IMG/VR virus record: IMGVR_UViG_3300028883_000994
Location: 1-28,322 of that record
From: a virus
Length of the DNA: 28,322 nt
Strand: one strand, 5' to 3'
Translations under genes and position numbers: made by a program
Notes under the pieces: generated by a model
What the model was told of the DNA's origin: nothing
Seen by the model: the letters and a program-made list of their open reading frames with translations, nothing else
The model's database searches: none
In this document: positions 1 to 7,472 of the stretch, piece by piece
Position numbering within the stretch: the first letter of the stretch is position 1
How the letters are laid out: the number at the start of each line of letters is the position of its first letter

Positions 1-645
1 TCAGTTCTCCAGTTCAAGCTCGTAAACTCGATTCAAGAAATCCAGGCTCAATTCCTTATAACTATTAAATCCCCGAATCAATCCCTGCAAATCTCCAACC
101 GATTCTTTAGGGTGATGATAGTTGAATTCCAATGAAATATTCTCGTTGGCAAGGCTGATATTATCATAAATAACTTTATAGTTAAGTTCCACGTTTTGGC
201 GATGTGACAATAAAAGTTTTCTCGAATATACCTTTTGTTGAATACTCGCGAAATCATTGGTTATCTCACCTTCATCATCATCCTCGAAAAGCTGGATTAA
301 CTTGTCAGGATAATCCTCTTTCAAAACAAACGACATGTTTACACCGGCCGCTGCAATGGGTGTATGTGGAAGTAAAGTAAGTAATTCGCGGGCATAATTA
401 TCGCAAAGATCTAATGTTTCGCTTTCATAATTGAGAGGACGAATCATAACGCGATCCTTGTAGGGGATAATATTTACGTTATTAGCAGTTATTGATACCT
501 GAATACCACCAGGTTGAAGTAATCCCATCTCAATACTTACTGTGTCAACATGAAAAACATTGTTTGACAGCCAATTAGGATTGAGTATCGCTGGATTCCA
601 AGAACCCACGATATTCAAGTTCCATCCCTCAGGTTTAATCTTCAT
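1..645 (-). CDS. Hypothetical protein, 214 aa
   Basis: I do not recognise this protein. It is a complete reading frame whose stop codon is the first three bases of the window. It has no signal peptide or long hydrophobic segment and is acidic in the middle (a run of D and E near residues 121-127). The N-terminus is rich in W, N and P (GWNLNIVGSWNPAILNPNW). Codon use and base composition are much more AT-rich than in the phage genes that start at 1499, so it is probably chromosomal or part of another island. A good minus-strand promoter lies directly upstream (685-712), which suggests it is expressed on its own. The start ATG at 645 follows a GATGG-like weak ribosome site. Function is unknown; it is probably not a virion gene, since it faces away from the phage block. 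Confidence 0.75.
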   Translation of the reverse strand: MKIKPEGWNLNIVGSWNPAILNPNWLSNNVFHVDTVSIEMGLLQPGGIQVSITANNVNIIPYKDRVMIRPLNYESETLDLCDNYARELLTLLPHTPIAAAGVNMSFVLKEDYPDKLIQLFEDDDEGEITNDFASIQQKVYSRKLLLSHRQNVELNYKVIYDNISLANENISLEFNYHHPKESVGDLQGLIRGFNSYKELSLDFLNRVYELELEN

Positions 646-684
646 GAATTACCATCTTTTGTTAAAAAAAGTGTTTTGTTGACC

Positions 685-712
685 AATATATCAGTTTTGA
701 GGAAGATGTAAA
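685..712 (-). promoter_or_regulatory. Sigma70-type promoter for the 214-aa gene
   Basis: On the minus strand a -35 box TTTACA (707-712) and a -10 box TATATT (685-690) are separated by 16 bp. The predicted start is near 678, giving a leader of about 33 nt before the ATG at 645. The surrounding DNA is AT-rich, so chance matches are easier here. Confidence 0.5.
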
Positions 713-938
713 CAACACAAAATATAGGATTACATTAATAATCAAAGACTCCATATGGGTCATTTGAAGTTCCAAATGTTCCTCTCAATAGACCTTTTTC
801 AGTCAAAAAGCAATAGAAATTTTTTACCATGATCACCCAGCGTCGCTTCTTCGCGCATTCAAGCTACGCAATCCACCAGCATGAGCTGAGTATACGAAAG
901 AGGCAGCTCGGATGCAATGCGCTTCAATAATCCACAAG

Positions 939-1097
939 TTATACGGATGATCTGTAGTCCTGTTCCAGCACAGAATTATCAGTCAGTTGACCGAGCTGAA
1001 TGGTATACTCGCCTTCTTCTTGAGGAATCAAACAGATACTTAGGGTGAACCCGATATGTTGAAGAGCCCTCCGAACCTCAACCCAAGATGCTGCCAT
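939..1097 (-). CDS. Possible small protein or gene remnant, 52 aa
   Basis: This minus-strand frame starts with ATG at 1097 and stops with TAA at 939-941. The product begins MAASWVEVRRAL and includes an acidic patch (QEEGEY). No good ribosome-binding site is visible and I recognise no family. It may be the surviving end of an older gene or a chance frame in the junction. Confidence 0.2.
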   Translation of the reverse strand: MAASWVEVRRALQHIGFTLSICLIPQEEGEYTIQLGQLTDNSVLEQDYRSSV

Positions 1098-1403
1098 ATC
1101 CACAAGATATCAATAAGTTAATCCAATCACGTTGACCCCAAGTTATCTTAACCTTCCTAACTTGACCGTCGCAAACCATTGTAAGGTAGTAGGTTAGCCA
1201 TAGCGTCCATATCCTTGCAAACCTATCTCTCCGTCCAATTCGACAAATCTCCCCCATTTCGCATATAACACAGTAGGGGCCATTCGCTTTTACTGGATGA
1301 TCGTGCTCCCCTGGAGTTCGTCATTTCGGGACGTTTTCCGGTAGGTATCCCTTAGAAGCAGGTCTGGTCGCCTTGGTGTAGGGCATTTTCTCCATCGTGC
1401 GAC

Positions 1404-1500
1404 AAAACGACCCCATTCGCGTATGTAATCCTTGAAGCGGGATACTCCCTTTTCCCTCTTCATCGAAGGCAAGCATCCGTTCATGAGATAGGGTTCCAAT
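1404..1500 (-). pseudogene. Possible IS91-type transposase fragment
   Basis: In one minus-strand frame the bases near 1500-1445 read GTLSHERMLAFDEEGKG. In the next frame, from about 1445, they read VSRFKDYIREWGRF. Joined by one frameshift, these recall the IS91/Y2 transposase stretch with the form AIS-x-x-RLLAFD followed by VSFRFKDYR. The next expected block (the MTL and RRFLLHVLP region) is not found. The match is short and comes from memory of the family, so it is weak. It ends almost exactly at the start codon of the phage gene at 1499, where an insertion or deletion boundary would fall. Confidence 0.2.
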
Positions 1501-4500
1501 GTTCGATTCCGACGACACAGCACTGCAGTTCCTCCTGGAAGGCGACGCGCTTCTGGCGGTTGGATCCGCCGAGTCCGATGACTCAACCCAAGACTATGTC
1601 ACCAGCTATATCGGTTCCAAGCGGAAACTCGTCGATTGGATCTGGCAGCACACGCCAGATGGGGTCGGATCGGTGTTGGATGCCTTCTGTGGCAGCGCCG
1701 TTGTCGCGTACATGTTCAAGAAGCAGGGGTTGCGGGTTGTCGCCAATGACCGTCTGAACTTCGCCTGGCACATCGCCAGGGCGATCATCGAGAATGATTC
1801 GGTTACTCTGACGGATGACGACATCGATGCGCTGCTCCAACCCAACGCCAAAGCCGACGATTTCGTGGCCAAGACCTTCGCGGGAAAGTATTTCCGCAAA
1901 GGTGTCCATGAACGGATCGACGAGGTCCGGGCGAACATCGACAAACTGAAGGGCTTCAAGAAGGACATCGCCCTCTTTGCTCTCGGCCGTACCTGCATGA
2001 ACGCTGCCGGGAGTTTCGGGCACTTCGGGTCGACAGTGGTGAAAGGGCCGGAGTTTGCCAAGTCGCCCAGCGAGTTCGACGAGACCTTCCGCAAGACATG
2101 CAACGCGATCAACGGATTGGTCTTTGACAACGGCAAGGAGAACCGTGCGCTCAACCAGGACATCTCCGACCTGCTGCCGGGGGTCAAGGTCGACCTCGCC
2201 TACTTCGATCCACCGTACGCCACCGAGTATTCCACCACGAATTACGAGACCGCCTACCACTTCATCGAGGGACTGATGACGAAGTGGAAGGGTAAGACCA
2301 TCGACACCGACAGCAAGATGTTGAAGTACGAGGAGGTCGGTGAGGCGACGATTACCGAGAAGAACGCTGAGGAGTTCTTCGGTGGCTTTCTTGAGAGCGC
2401 CAAAGCGATCCCCTACTGGCTGCTCTCTTACCGCGACCACGCCTTCCCCACCGAGCCGCAGATCAAGGCGATCATCGAGAAGCAGGGCAAGGCAACTCGG
2501 ATGTTCAGCCAGGACCACGCCTACCACCTCGCTGGGGCAAAGAAGGGCGATACCCCTTCAAAGGCTAAAGAACGTCTCTTTGTTTGCGGACCATCGGAGG
2601 CATCCCTCAAAACCAAGGCTGAAGCTGACCAGGATGCCCTGCTTGCTACCGCATCAGCGACCGCAGGTGATCTCGCTGCGGAAGCGGTGAAGAGCAAGCG
2701 CGTGATGGTGACCGCTTTCATGGGCAGCAAGACCGCGATGCTGGAGTGGATCTGGAAGCATACCCCAGACAACGTCGAATCGGTCCTGGACCTCTTCAGC
2801 GGTGGGTCAAACGTCGCCTACATGTACAAGCTGAAGGGACTTCGGGTCGTCACCAACGACCTGTTGAAGTACCCCTACCACATCGCTCGGGCCGTGATCG
2901 AGAACAGCAGCGTCACCCTGGCCGAGGAGGAGGTGGACGACCTGATGAAGCCCAACTCCAAAGCCGGGGATTTCATTGTCCGGACATTCAACGGCTACTA
3001 CTACACCAAGCCGATCCTTGAGTTCCTCGACAACACTTGGGCGAGCATCCAGGAACTTGCCGGGTACAAGAAGGACCTGGCACTTTTCGCCCTCGGCCGG
3101 ACCTGCCAGATCAAAGCCGCCTTCGGGGAGTTCGCACGGTCTAAGAAGAACCTGACCGAATCGATCAGCAAGTCCAACGACCCCAAGCGATACGAGCATT
3201 CAAGCCTCGGCAACATCCCCCTGTCCGAGTTCACCGACACCTTCAGGAAATGCCTGCAGGACGCCAACTCGCTGGTGTTCGACAACGGCCAGAGCTGCAA
3301 GGCCTACAACGGGGATTCCCTCTCCTTGATGCCACGGCTAAACGTCGACTTGGTTTACGCCGACCCTCCCTACATCACGCAGTTCGGCGCAAACGATTAC
3401 GAATCGAAGATGCACTTCGTCGAAGGGTTGATGACCCGCTGGAAGGACAAGAAACTCCTCGACAACGGGCTGCGGAGCTTTGAGTCACGCACCAAGTACA
3501 CGAAGGAATCCATCACCGAACTGATCCAGGGTGTGGTCGAAGGTTCCTCCCGGATGAAGGCGCATCTGCTGCTCTCCTACCGCGACAAGGCGTTTCCCAC
3601 CGCAGAGGAGCTGAAGGAAATGATGGGGGATCGATACGGCAATGTCGATTTCCGTCGCAAGGGTGTCACCTACCACCTCGCCCGTTGGGCCGATGAAGAA
3701 GGCGGCAAGAACGCCCAGGAATACCTCGTCATCGGCAGCAAACCGAAGGCGAAGGCTGCCGAAGAAATGCCGGACAACGGACTGGTCGGACACGCAATCG
3801 AAGTCAGCGATGTCCACTTGACCGCCTTGGCAGAAGCGGACGATGCGGCCGAACCCACCTTCGAGTTCATCCTCGCCCATGTCGGCACGAACAAGAACGG
3901 CGATGTCTTCCTGGCCGACGAGCTGAAGAAAGCCGTTCGGACGATCATCGACAAGAAGATCAACCTGCAGCATGACCAGTACCTCGGTGCGGTGGTCGGC
4001 AAGGTCACCGACGCCAAGTGGGAAGACGACGAGGGTGGTCGCATCCGCTGCACCGGCGTGCTCTTCACAGAGGATGTCGAGGCAGCACGGTCGGCTTACC
4101 GCCTGCTGAAAGAAGGATTCATCCCCGTGGTCTCAATGGAATGCCGCATGGAAAAGGCGCGGTGTTCCTATTGCGGCAAAGAAGCAGTTGGTGAAAGCGA
4201 CCTCTGCATTCACCTGAAGAAACACCACAACCGAGAATTCAAGGGCAAACGCGTAACGCGCGAGATGGTCGGGATCACGTTCACCGGCGTCGGTCTGCTT
4301 GAAGGCACTCCCGCCGATGACCGCGCTTTGATCACTCGTGTCGCACAAAAGGAAGGACAAAAAACATCGATGAAGTACAAACGGTTCCGGGAAACTACCC
4401 CAAGCGGGATTGAGAACGCCGCCAAGCTGGCCGAAGCGTTCGCCTCCTACCTGGACGGCTTGCTGGAAGAGCATGACGATCCGGACGTCAAGGAGTTGGT

Positions 4501-5011
4501 AAAGCAATCCACCGGCGACTTCACCGCCATGGCAAGTGACCTGATCACCGAGGCGGCGAAAAAGCCGTTTAAGGATGACCTCGTCAAGGAAAACGAGGAC
4601 CTGAAGAAGCAGGTGGAAACCCTGACCAAGGAACTCGACGAAATCCGCAAAGCCGAGAAGACGAAGGCGAAGGCGGAGGCTGCCCTTGAAATCCTCGAGC
4701 TGATGAAGAAGACGGGACGGGCGTTCGAGAACGAAGCCGCCGAAAAGGCCGAGCTGAAACGCTTGCAGGATCTGTCCGAGGAGACGCTCGCTGAACTGAA
4801 GGGCAGCCTGACCACGCTGAAGGCGGCAGCGGAGATCGTCGAACCGAAGGGTGTCACCCGCACCAACGGTGCGAACCGGCCACAGCTGCAGCCGGATGAA
4901 CCTCCGGGCAACCTGACCGAGCTGCGCGGCACGATCCGTGAGGGACTGCAGATTTCTTACGCCCGCTACAAGTCCGCAGATGTCGAAGAAGACTTCGAAG
5001 GAAAGGATTAA
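1499..5011 (+). CDS. Fusion of two DNA adenine methylase domains with prohead protease and scaffold
   Basis: A 1170-residue, four-part protein. Residues about 30-365 and 395-745 are two D12/COG3392-like adenine methylase domains. Domain A has YIGSKRKL, motif I D61-AFCGS and DPPY at 237-240; domain B has FMGSK, motif I D431-LFSGGS and DPPY at 622-625. Both keep the catalytic DPPY. Residues about 760-945 resemble an S78/HK97-type prohead protease: FEFILAHVG, His825 in LQHD, Ser879 in VVSMEC, and the closing GVGLLEGTPADDRA that matches the usual EVS-V-PAN-A region. A C889/C892/C903/H905 zinc-knuckle-like insert lies between. Residues about 1030-1125 are a highly charged coiled coil typical of scaffolds. 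The gene sits directly before the decoration and capsid genes, as a protease/scaffold should. An in-frame stop at 1484 fixes ATG 1499 as the first start, with AGGG upstream. The protease and scaffold roles are confident from context; the reason for the fusion is inference. Confidence 0.85.
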   Translation: MFDSDDTALQFLLEGDALLAVGSAESDDSTQDYVTSYIGSKRKLVDWIWQHTPDGVGSVLDAFCGSAVVAYMFKKQGLRVVANDRLNFAWHIARAIIENDSVTLTDDDIDALLQPNAKADDFVAKTFAGKYFRKGVHERIDEVRANIDKLKGFKKDIALFALGRTCMNAAGSFGHFGSTVVKGPEFAKSPSEFDETFRKTCNAINGLVFDNGKENRALNQDISDLLPGVKVDLAYFDPPYATEYSTTNYETAYHFIEGLMTKWKGKTIDTDSKMLKYEEVGEATITEKNAEEFFGGFLESAKAIPYWLLSYRDHAFPTEPQIKAIIEKQGKATRMFSQDHAYHLAGAKKGDTPSKAKERLFVCGPSEASLKTKAEADQDALLATASATAGDLAAEAVKSKRVMVTAFMGSKTAMLEWIWKHTPDNVESVLDLFSGGSNVAYMYKLKGLRVVTNDLLKYPYHIARAVIENSSVTLAEEEVDDLMKPNSKAGDFIVRTFNGYYYTKPILEFLDNTWASIQELAGYKKDLALFALGRTCQIKAAFGEFARSKKNLTESISKSNDPKRYEHSSLGNIPLSEFTDTFRKCLQDANSLVFDNGQSCKAYNGDSLSLMPRLNVDLVYADPPYITQFGANDYESKMHFVEGLMTRWKDKKLLDNGLRSFESRTKYTKESITELIQGVVEGSSRMKAHLLLSYRDKAFPTAEELKEMMGDRYGNVDFRRKGVTYHLARWADEEGGKNAQEYLVIGSKPKAKAAEEMPDNGLVGHAIEVSDVHLTALAEADDAAEPTFEFILAHVGTNKNGDVFLADELKKAVRTIIDKKINLQHDQYLGAVVGKVTDAKWEDDEGGRIRCTGVLFTEDVEAARSAYRLLKEGFIPVVSMECRMEKARCSYCGKEAVGESDLCIHLKKHHNREFKGKRVTREMVGITFTGVGLLEGTPADDRALITRVAQKEGQKTSMKYKRFRETTPSGIENAAKLAEAFASYLDGLLEEHDDPDVKELVKQSTGDFTAMASDLITEAAKKPFKDDLVKENEDLKKQVETLTKELDEIRKAEKTKAKAEAALEILELMKKTGRAFENEAAEKAELKRLQDLSEETLAELKGSLTTLKAAAEIVEPKGVTRTNGANRPQLQPDEPPGNLTELRGTIREGLQISYARYKSADVEEDFEGKD
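4370..5011 (+). CDS. Possible internal start giving scaffold alone
   Basis: Within the fusion gene, GGAAGGA (4351-4357) precedes an in-frame ATG at 4370 (Met958) by 12 nt. Starting there would give 213 residues that hold only the coiled-coil scaffold and tail. Lambda C/Nu3 and related head modules make scaffold this way. The spacing is longer than ideal, so this is a candidate only. Confidence 0.3.
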   Translation: MKYKRFRETTPSGIENAAKLAEAFASYLDGLLEEHDDPDVKELVKQSTGDFTAMASDLITEAAKKPFKDDLVKENEDLKKQVETLTKELDEIRKAEKTKAKAEAALEILELMKKTGRAFENEAAEKAELKRLQDLSEETLAELKGSLTTLKAAAEIVEPKGVTRTNGANRPQLQPDEPPGNLTELRGTIREGLQISYARYKSADVEEDFEGKD

Positions 5012-5014
5012 CCC

Positions 5015-5434
5015 ATGGCCAACCTGGTCAATGCAACCTACCCGGGGATCGAGTATCCCTATTTCAAGGTGGTCGGCCCGGCGGCGGACGGGACGTTCGT
5101 CAAGATGACCGCCAGCGACGAAGTCGCCCAAGTCAGCGATCAGGCCGATGAAGCGATCGGCGTGATGATCGAAACCTTCTTCCCCCACGACTACTACGTG
5201 CAAGCAGTCGACGAGAAGCTGCGCTGTGCCGTAATGATCGGTCAAAGCGCGCTCGACTTCACCTCCTGGTCCGGCACGATCGTCACCGGCAACGATGTCT
5301 CGTTCGATCCAACCGACGGACATCCTCGCGCCGCCATTGCGGGCGATACGATCTACGGCAAGTGCGTCCAGCATGGCGACAGCAAGATCCGTGTGCTGCT
5401 CTACGGCCACGGCATCGGCGTGGTGGCGGCCTGA
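5015..5434 (+). CDS. Capsid decoration protein (probable)
   Basis: A 139-residue, beta-rich, soluble protein that begins 3 nt after the protease/scaffold stop and 32 nt before the major capsid gene. That is the usual slot of the lambda gpD-like or DUF2190-type head decoration protein. The sequence has the features expected of such small beta-barrel proteins: an N-terminal extended arm (NATYPGIEYPYFKVVGPA), an AIGVMIE strand, and a glycine-rich end (YGHGIGVVAA). The ribosome site GAAAGG lies in the end of the preceding gene, which suggests translational coupling. I assign the role mainly from position and fold-like features; no catalytic motif is present. Confidence 0.65.
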   Translation: MANLVNATYPGIEYPYFKVVGPAADGTFVKMTASDEVAQVSDQADEAIGVMIETFFPHDYYVQAVDEKLRCAVMIGQSALDFTSWSGTIVTGNDVSFDPTDGHPRAAIAGDTIYGKCVQHGDSKIRVLLYGHGIGVVAA

Positions 5435-5466
5435 TCCCCTTCTTCGATTGAAAGGAACAACCTGAT

Positions 5467-6357
5467 ATGAAGACTCGCAAAGGAATCCTCACCCAAATGG
5501 ACGTTGAACGGATGGACGCACTGGGTAAGGCGATGCAGCGGGCGCTCTCCAGCGACGACGGGCTTGTCGCCCTGGCACAGGAGATGGTGCCGGAGATCAC
5601 TCGCGAGCTGGAAGAGAAGTTCTGGGTGCCGTTGGTGTTCCGTGAGGACCCGCTCCCGGCAGGCAAGGTACCGAAATACCGGGTGAAACAGGACGTCGAA
5701 GTCCACTGGATGGCCCCTGGCGGCGAACCCGCCCGCCAACGCATCCGCAAAGGGCAGGAGATCCAGTTCCCGCTGGAGATGGTGGAATCGTTCATCATCG
5801 TCAAGGCGCGTGACCTGAAGATGGGGTACGTCTCCGACCTGACCACGCAGCAGGCCGAAGCGGGCCGCAAGATGCGCAACAAGATCAATGCTGCGGCTGC
5901 AGCCGTGCTCAGCGCGGCCGCCGATGCGGCCAATGCGGAAGGCAGCCAGAACATCTTCGAGGTCACCTCGGGCGGCAAGCTCACCCTCGATGCGGTGAAG
6001 GCATCGCTGCGTTTCTACGAAGACCAGGAGATGTCGATCAAGCAGATGGTGATGCGCGGCGCACGCCTGGTGGACATGTACGACTGGACCCTCCCCACCG
6101 AGGTGCAGAGCGAACTGCTGCGTGCAGGCGTGTTGAAGAAGCTCGGCACAGCAGGGTTGATCGGCACGTCATCGGCTAATTCGTCGGAGGTGATCTGCTC
6201 CCCGGACGAGGAGATCGGCGTCTACGCGATCGGCAGCGCGCTGACGGTTGAGCCGTGGCGCGATGTGCCCAAGGATGAGGTCGGGTTCGTCGCCCGCATG
6301 GAGGTGTCGCTGGGCGTTCTGCATCCCTCCCGGATTTTCAAGATCACCATCACGTAG
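5467..6357 (+). CDS. Major capsid protein, HK97-fold
   Basis: A 296-residue protein placed directly after protease/scaffold and decoration genes. It has an N-terminal charged helix (about residues 10-50), a basic extended-loop-like segment (PKYRVKQDVEVHW to RIRKGQEIQFP, about 70-105), a long helix rich in alanine (about 130-160, the spine helix), and a C-terminal beta segment ending in LGVLHPSRIFKITIT. This layout matches HK97-type major capsid proteins. The short N-terminal part suggests that the scaffold is the separate C-terminal domain of the protein encoded at 1499 rather than a delta domain here. AAAGGAAC lies about 12 nt before the ATG. The identification is based on position and layout, without a search. 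Confidence 0.75.
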   Translation: MKTRKGILTQMDVERMDALGKAMQRALSSDDGLVALAQEMVPEITRELEEKFWVPLVFREDPLPAGKVPKYRVKQDVEVHWMAPGGEPARQRIRKGQEIQFPLEMVESFIIVKARDLKMGYVSDLTTQQAEAGRKMRNKINAAAAAVLSAAADAANAEGSQNIFEVTSGGKLTLDAVKASLRFYEDQEMSIKQMVMRGARLVDMYDWTLPTEVQSELLRAGVLKKLGTAGLIGTSSANSSEVICSPDEEIGVYAIGSALTVEPWRDVPKDEVGFVARMEVSLGVLHPSRIFKITIT

Positions 6358-6368
6358 GGGATGCCAGC

Positions 6369-6674
6369 ATGAAACGCTACAAGAACGTCTCCAACCGTCA
6401 CCTGCAGTTCTTCTATGCAAAGGTCGAAATGGCGCCTGGTCAGGAAGCCTCGGTACCGGACGGTGCAGTGAAGGAAGACCCTGGGATTCAGAAGTGCATC
6501 GAACAGGGCTACCTGGAAGAAGTCGGTACCACCAGACGTACCAGACAGATGGCATCGAAGCAGACTCAGGTCGCGAAGAAGACGGAACCGTCGACCGCCT
6601 CCAAAGAAAACCTGTTCGATCAGGACAGCCCGAAGGAGACACAACCGTCAGAAGCAGAGAAGCAGGACAAGTAA
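6369..6674 (+). CDS. Small head-associated protein, unknown
   Basis: This 101-residue protein has a short folded N-terminal part (to about residue 52, including QFFYAKVEMAPGQEASVP). A hydrophilic, probably disordered tail of K, E, S, T and Q follows. Many phages carry a similar small protein between capsid and connector genes. It is often a minor capsid or stabilising protein, but I cannot assign a specific family. The gene starts 11 nt after the capsid gene and ends 3 nt before the connector gene, so it belongs to the head operon. Confidence 0.6.
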   Translation: MKRYKNVSNRHLQFFYAKVEMAPGQEASVPDGAVKEDPGIQKCIEQGYLEEVGTTRRTRQMASKQTQVAKKTEPSTASKENLFDQDSPKETQPSEAEKQDK

Positions 6675-6677
6675 CCC

Positions 6678-7100
6678 ATGGCCATCTCCCTCGACACGCT
6701 GATCATTGACCTCCGGCGCAGCTACGCCGACGATTTGCCTGACACCGAGCAGGCGTTGTCGGCGGATCAACTTCGCCGGTCGCTTACACGAGCGGTCATC
6801 ATGGTCAATCGCGACTTCGCCAAGGCATATGCCATCGAAGCGGAAGCGCTGATGCCGGACCCGCCCGCAAGCGACCGCGAGATGCTGCTGCTGGCGGCGA
6901 TGGTCAGCGTGTCGGAGATGATGCTGGCTCGATATGCCCGGTATCCCTCGGTCAAGAGCGGGGACAAGAGCGTGTCGCGGGATGGCCAGGTGGACGCCTG
7001 GTCGCGGCTACACGCCCGCTATTCCGAACTGTACCGGGACAGTGTGGCCGCTTACATCGCCAATCGGCAGGACAACGTCGACCCCTTGCTCTACGGATAA
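6678..7100 (+). CDS. Head-tail connector (gp6-like adaptor)
   Basis: The 140-residue protein is almost wholly helical, with the pattern of phage DNA-packaging/adaptor proteins that form a ring under the portal (HK97 gp6 or SPP1 gp15 type). An N-terminal TLIIDLRRSYAD helix is followed by DREMLLLAAMVSVSEMMLARYARYPSVKSGDKSVSRD and DAWSRLHARYSELYRDSVAAYIA. The phrase with VKSGDKSVSRD followed by an aromatic helix is typical of this group. It lies in the expected position between capsid and head-closure genes. The family call is from layout and position rather than a search. Confidence 0.6.
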   Translation: MAISLDTLIIDLRRSYADDLPDTEQALSADQLRRSLTRAVIMVNRDFAKAYAIEAEALMPDPPASDREMLLLAAMVSVSEMMLARYARYPSVKSGDKSVSRDGQVDAWSRLHARYSELYRDSVAAYIANRQDNVDPLLYG

Positions 7101-7103
7101 GCG

Positions 7104-7472
7104 ATGCTACTCGAAGAAGAGAAACGATTGTCACAGGATGACATACGGAGCCTGATCGAAGCTTCGGGTAGCACGGGACGATTGCTGCGGCCCGTGAAGT
7201 CTGGAGCCGGATCTTTTGATGGTCCCGTCGAGGCGGATGAGCAGGTCGTGATCGAGGCCTTCCCGCTTGAATGGCGCCCGCTTTCGCCTGGTGATTTGAA
7301 ACAGATGGACCACAGCGGCCTCGCTCATGTTCTGCCTGACCTCGAGGTGCAAGATGGGGACATCGTCGAGTTCAACGAGCACCGCTACCGCGTGACCGAT
7401 GTGAGACCCGTTGATCTGTTCGGTACACCCGTCTACCAGATCCTTCAACTGGAGAGAGAATACCGTGGCTGA
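7104..7472 (+). CDS. Head closure protein (probable)
   Basis: This 122-residue, mainly beta protein contains DGDIVEFNEHRYRVTDVRPVDLFGTPVYQILQLE. That segment resembles the compact beta barrel of head-completion/closure proteins (SPP1 gp16 or HK97 gp7 type), which often read as I-x-V-NG-x-x-Y-x-V. Its place after the adaptor and before the gp10-like gene fits that role. Its stop overlaps the GTG start of the next gene by 8 nt. I am fairly sure it is a neck protein and less sure which ring it forms. Confidence 0.55.
   Translation: MLLEEEKRLSQDDIRSLIEASGSTGRLLRPVKSGAGSFDGPVEADEQVVIEAFPLEWRPLSPGDLKQMDHSGLAHVLPDLEVQDGDIVEFNEHRYRVTDVRPVDLFGTPVYQILQLEREYRG

Larger units (their letters stand above)
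646..1498. other. Gene-poor left junction of the phage block
   Basis: These 850 bases hold no convincing intact gene. The first 200 bases are AT-rich and include the promoter of the minus-strand gene. The remainder has higher GC and only short open frames: a 52-codon frame on the minus strand (939-1097) and a possible transposase remnant (1404-1500). I see no tRNA, no clear attachment-site repeat shared with the right flank, and no terminase or portal gene, although those would normally come just before the protease gene at 1499. Confidence 0.6.

Noticed and set aside
1583-2527. Minus-strand open frame (314 codons) opposite methylase domain A
   Set aside because: It overlaps a region with clear D12 motifs on the other strand, and its protein has no family look.
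4133-5410. Long minus-strand open frame (425 codons) antisense to the scaffold and decoration genes
   Set aside because: It is a shadow of GC-biased codons in the plus-strand genes; it spans two real genes and has no recognisable motif.
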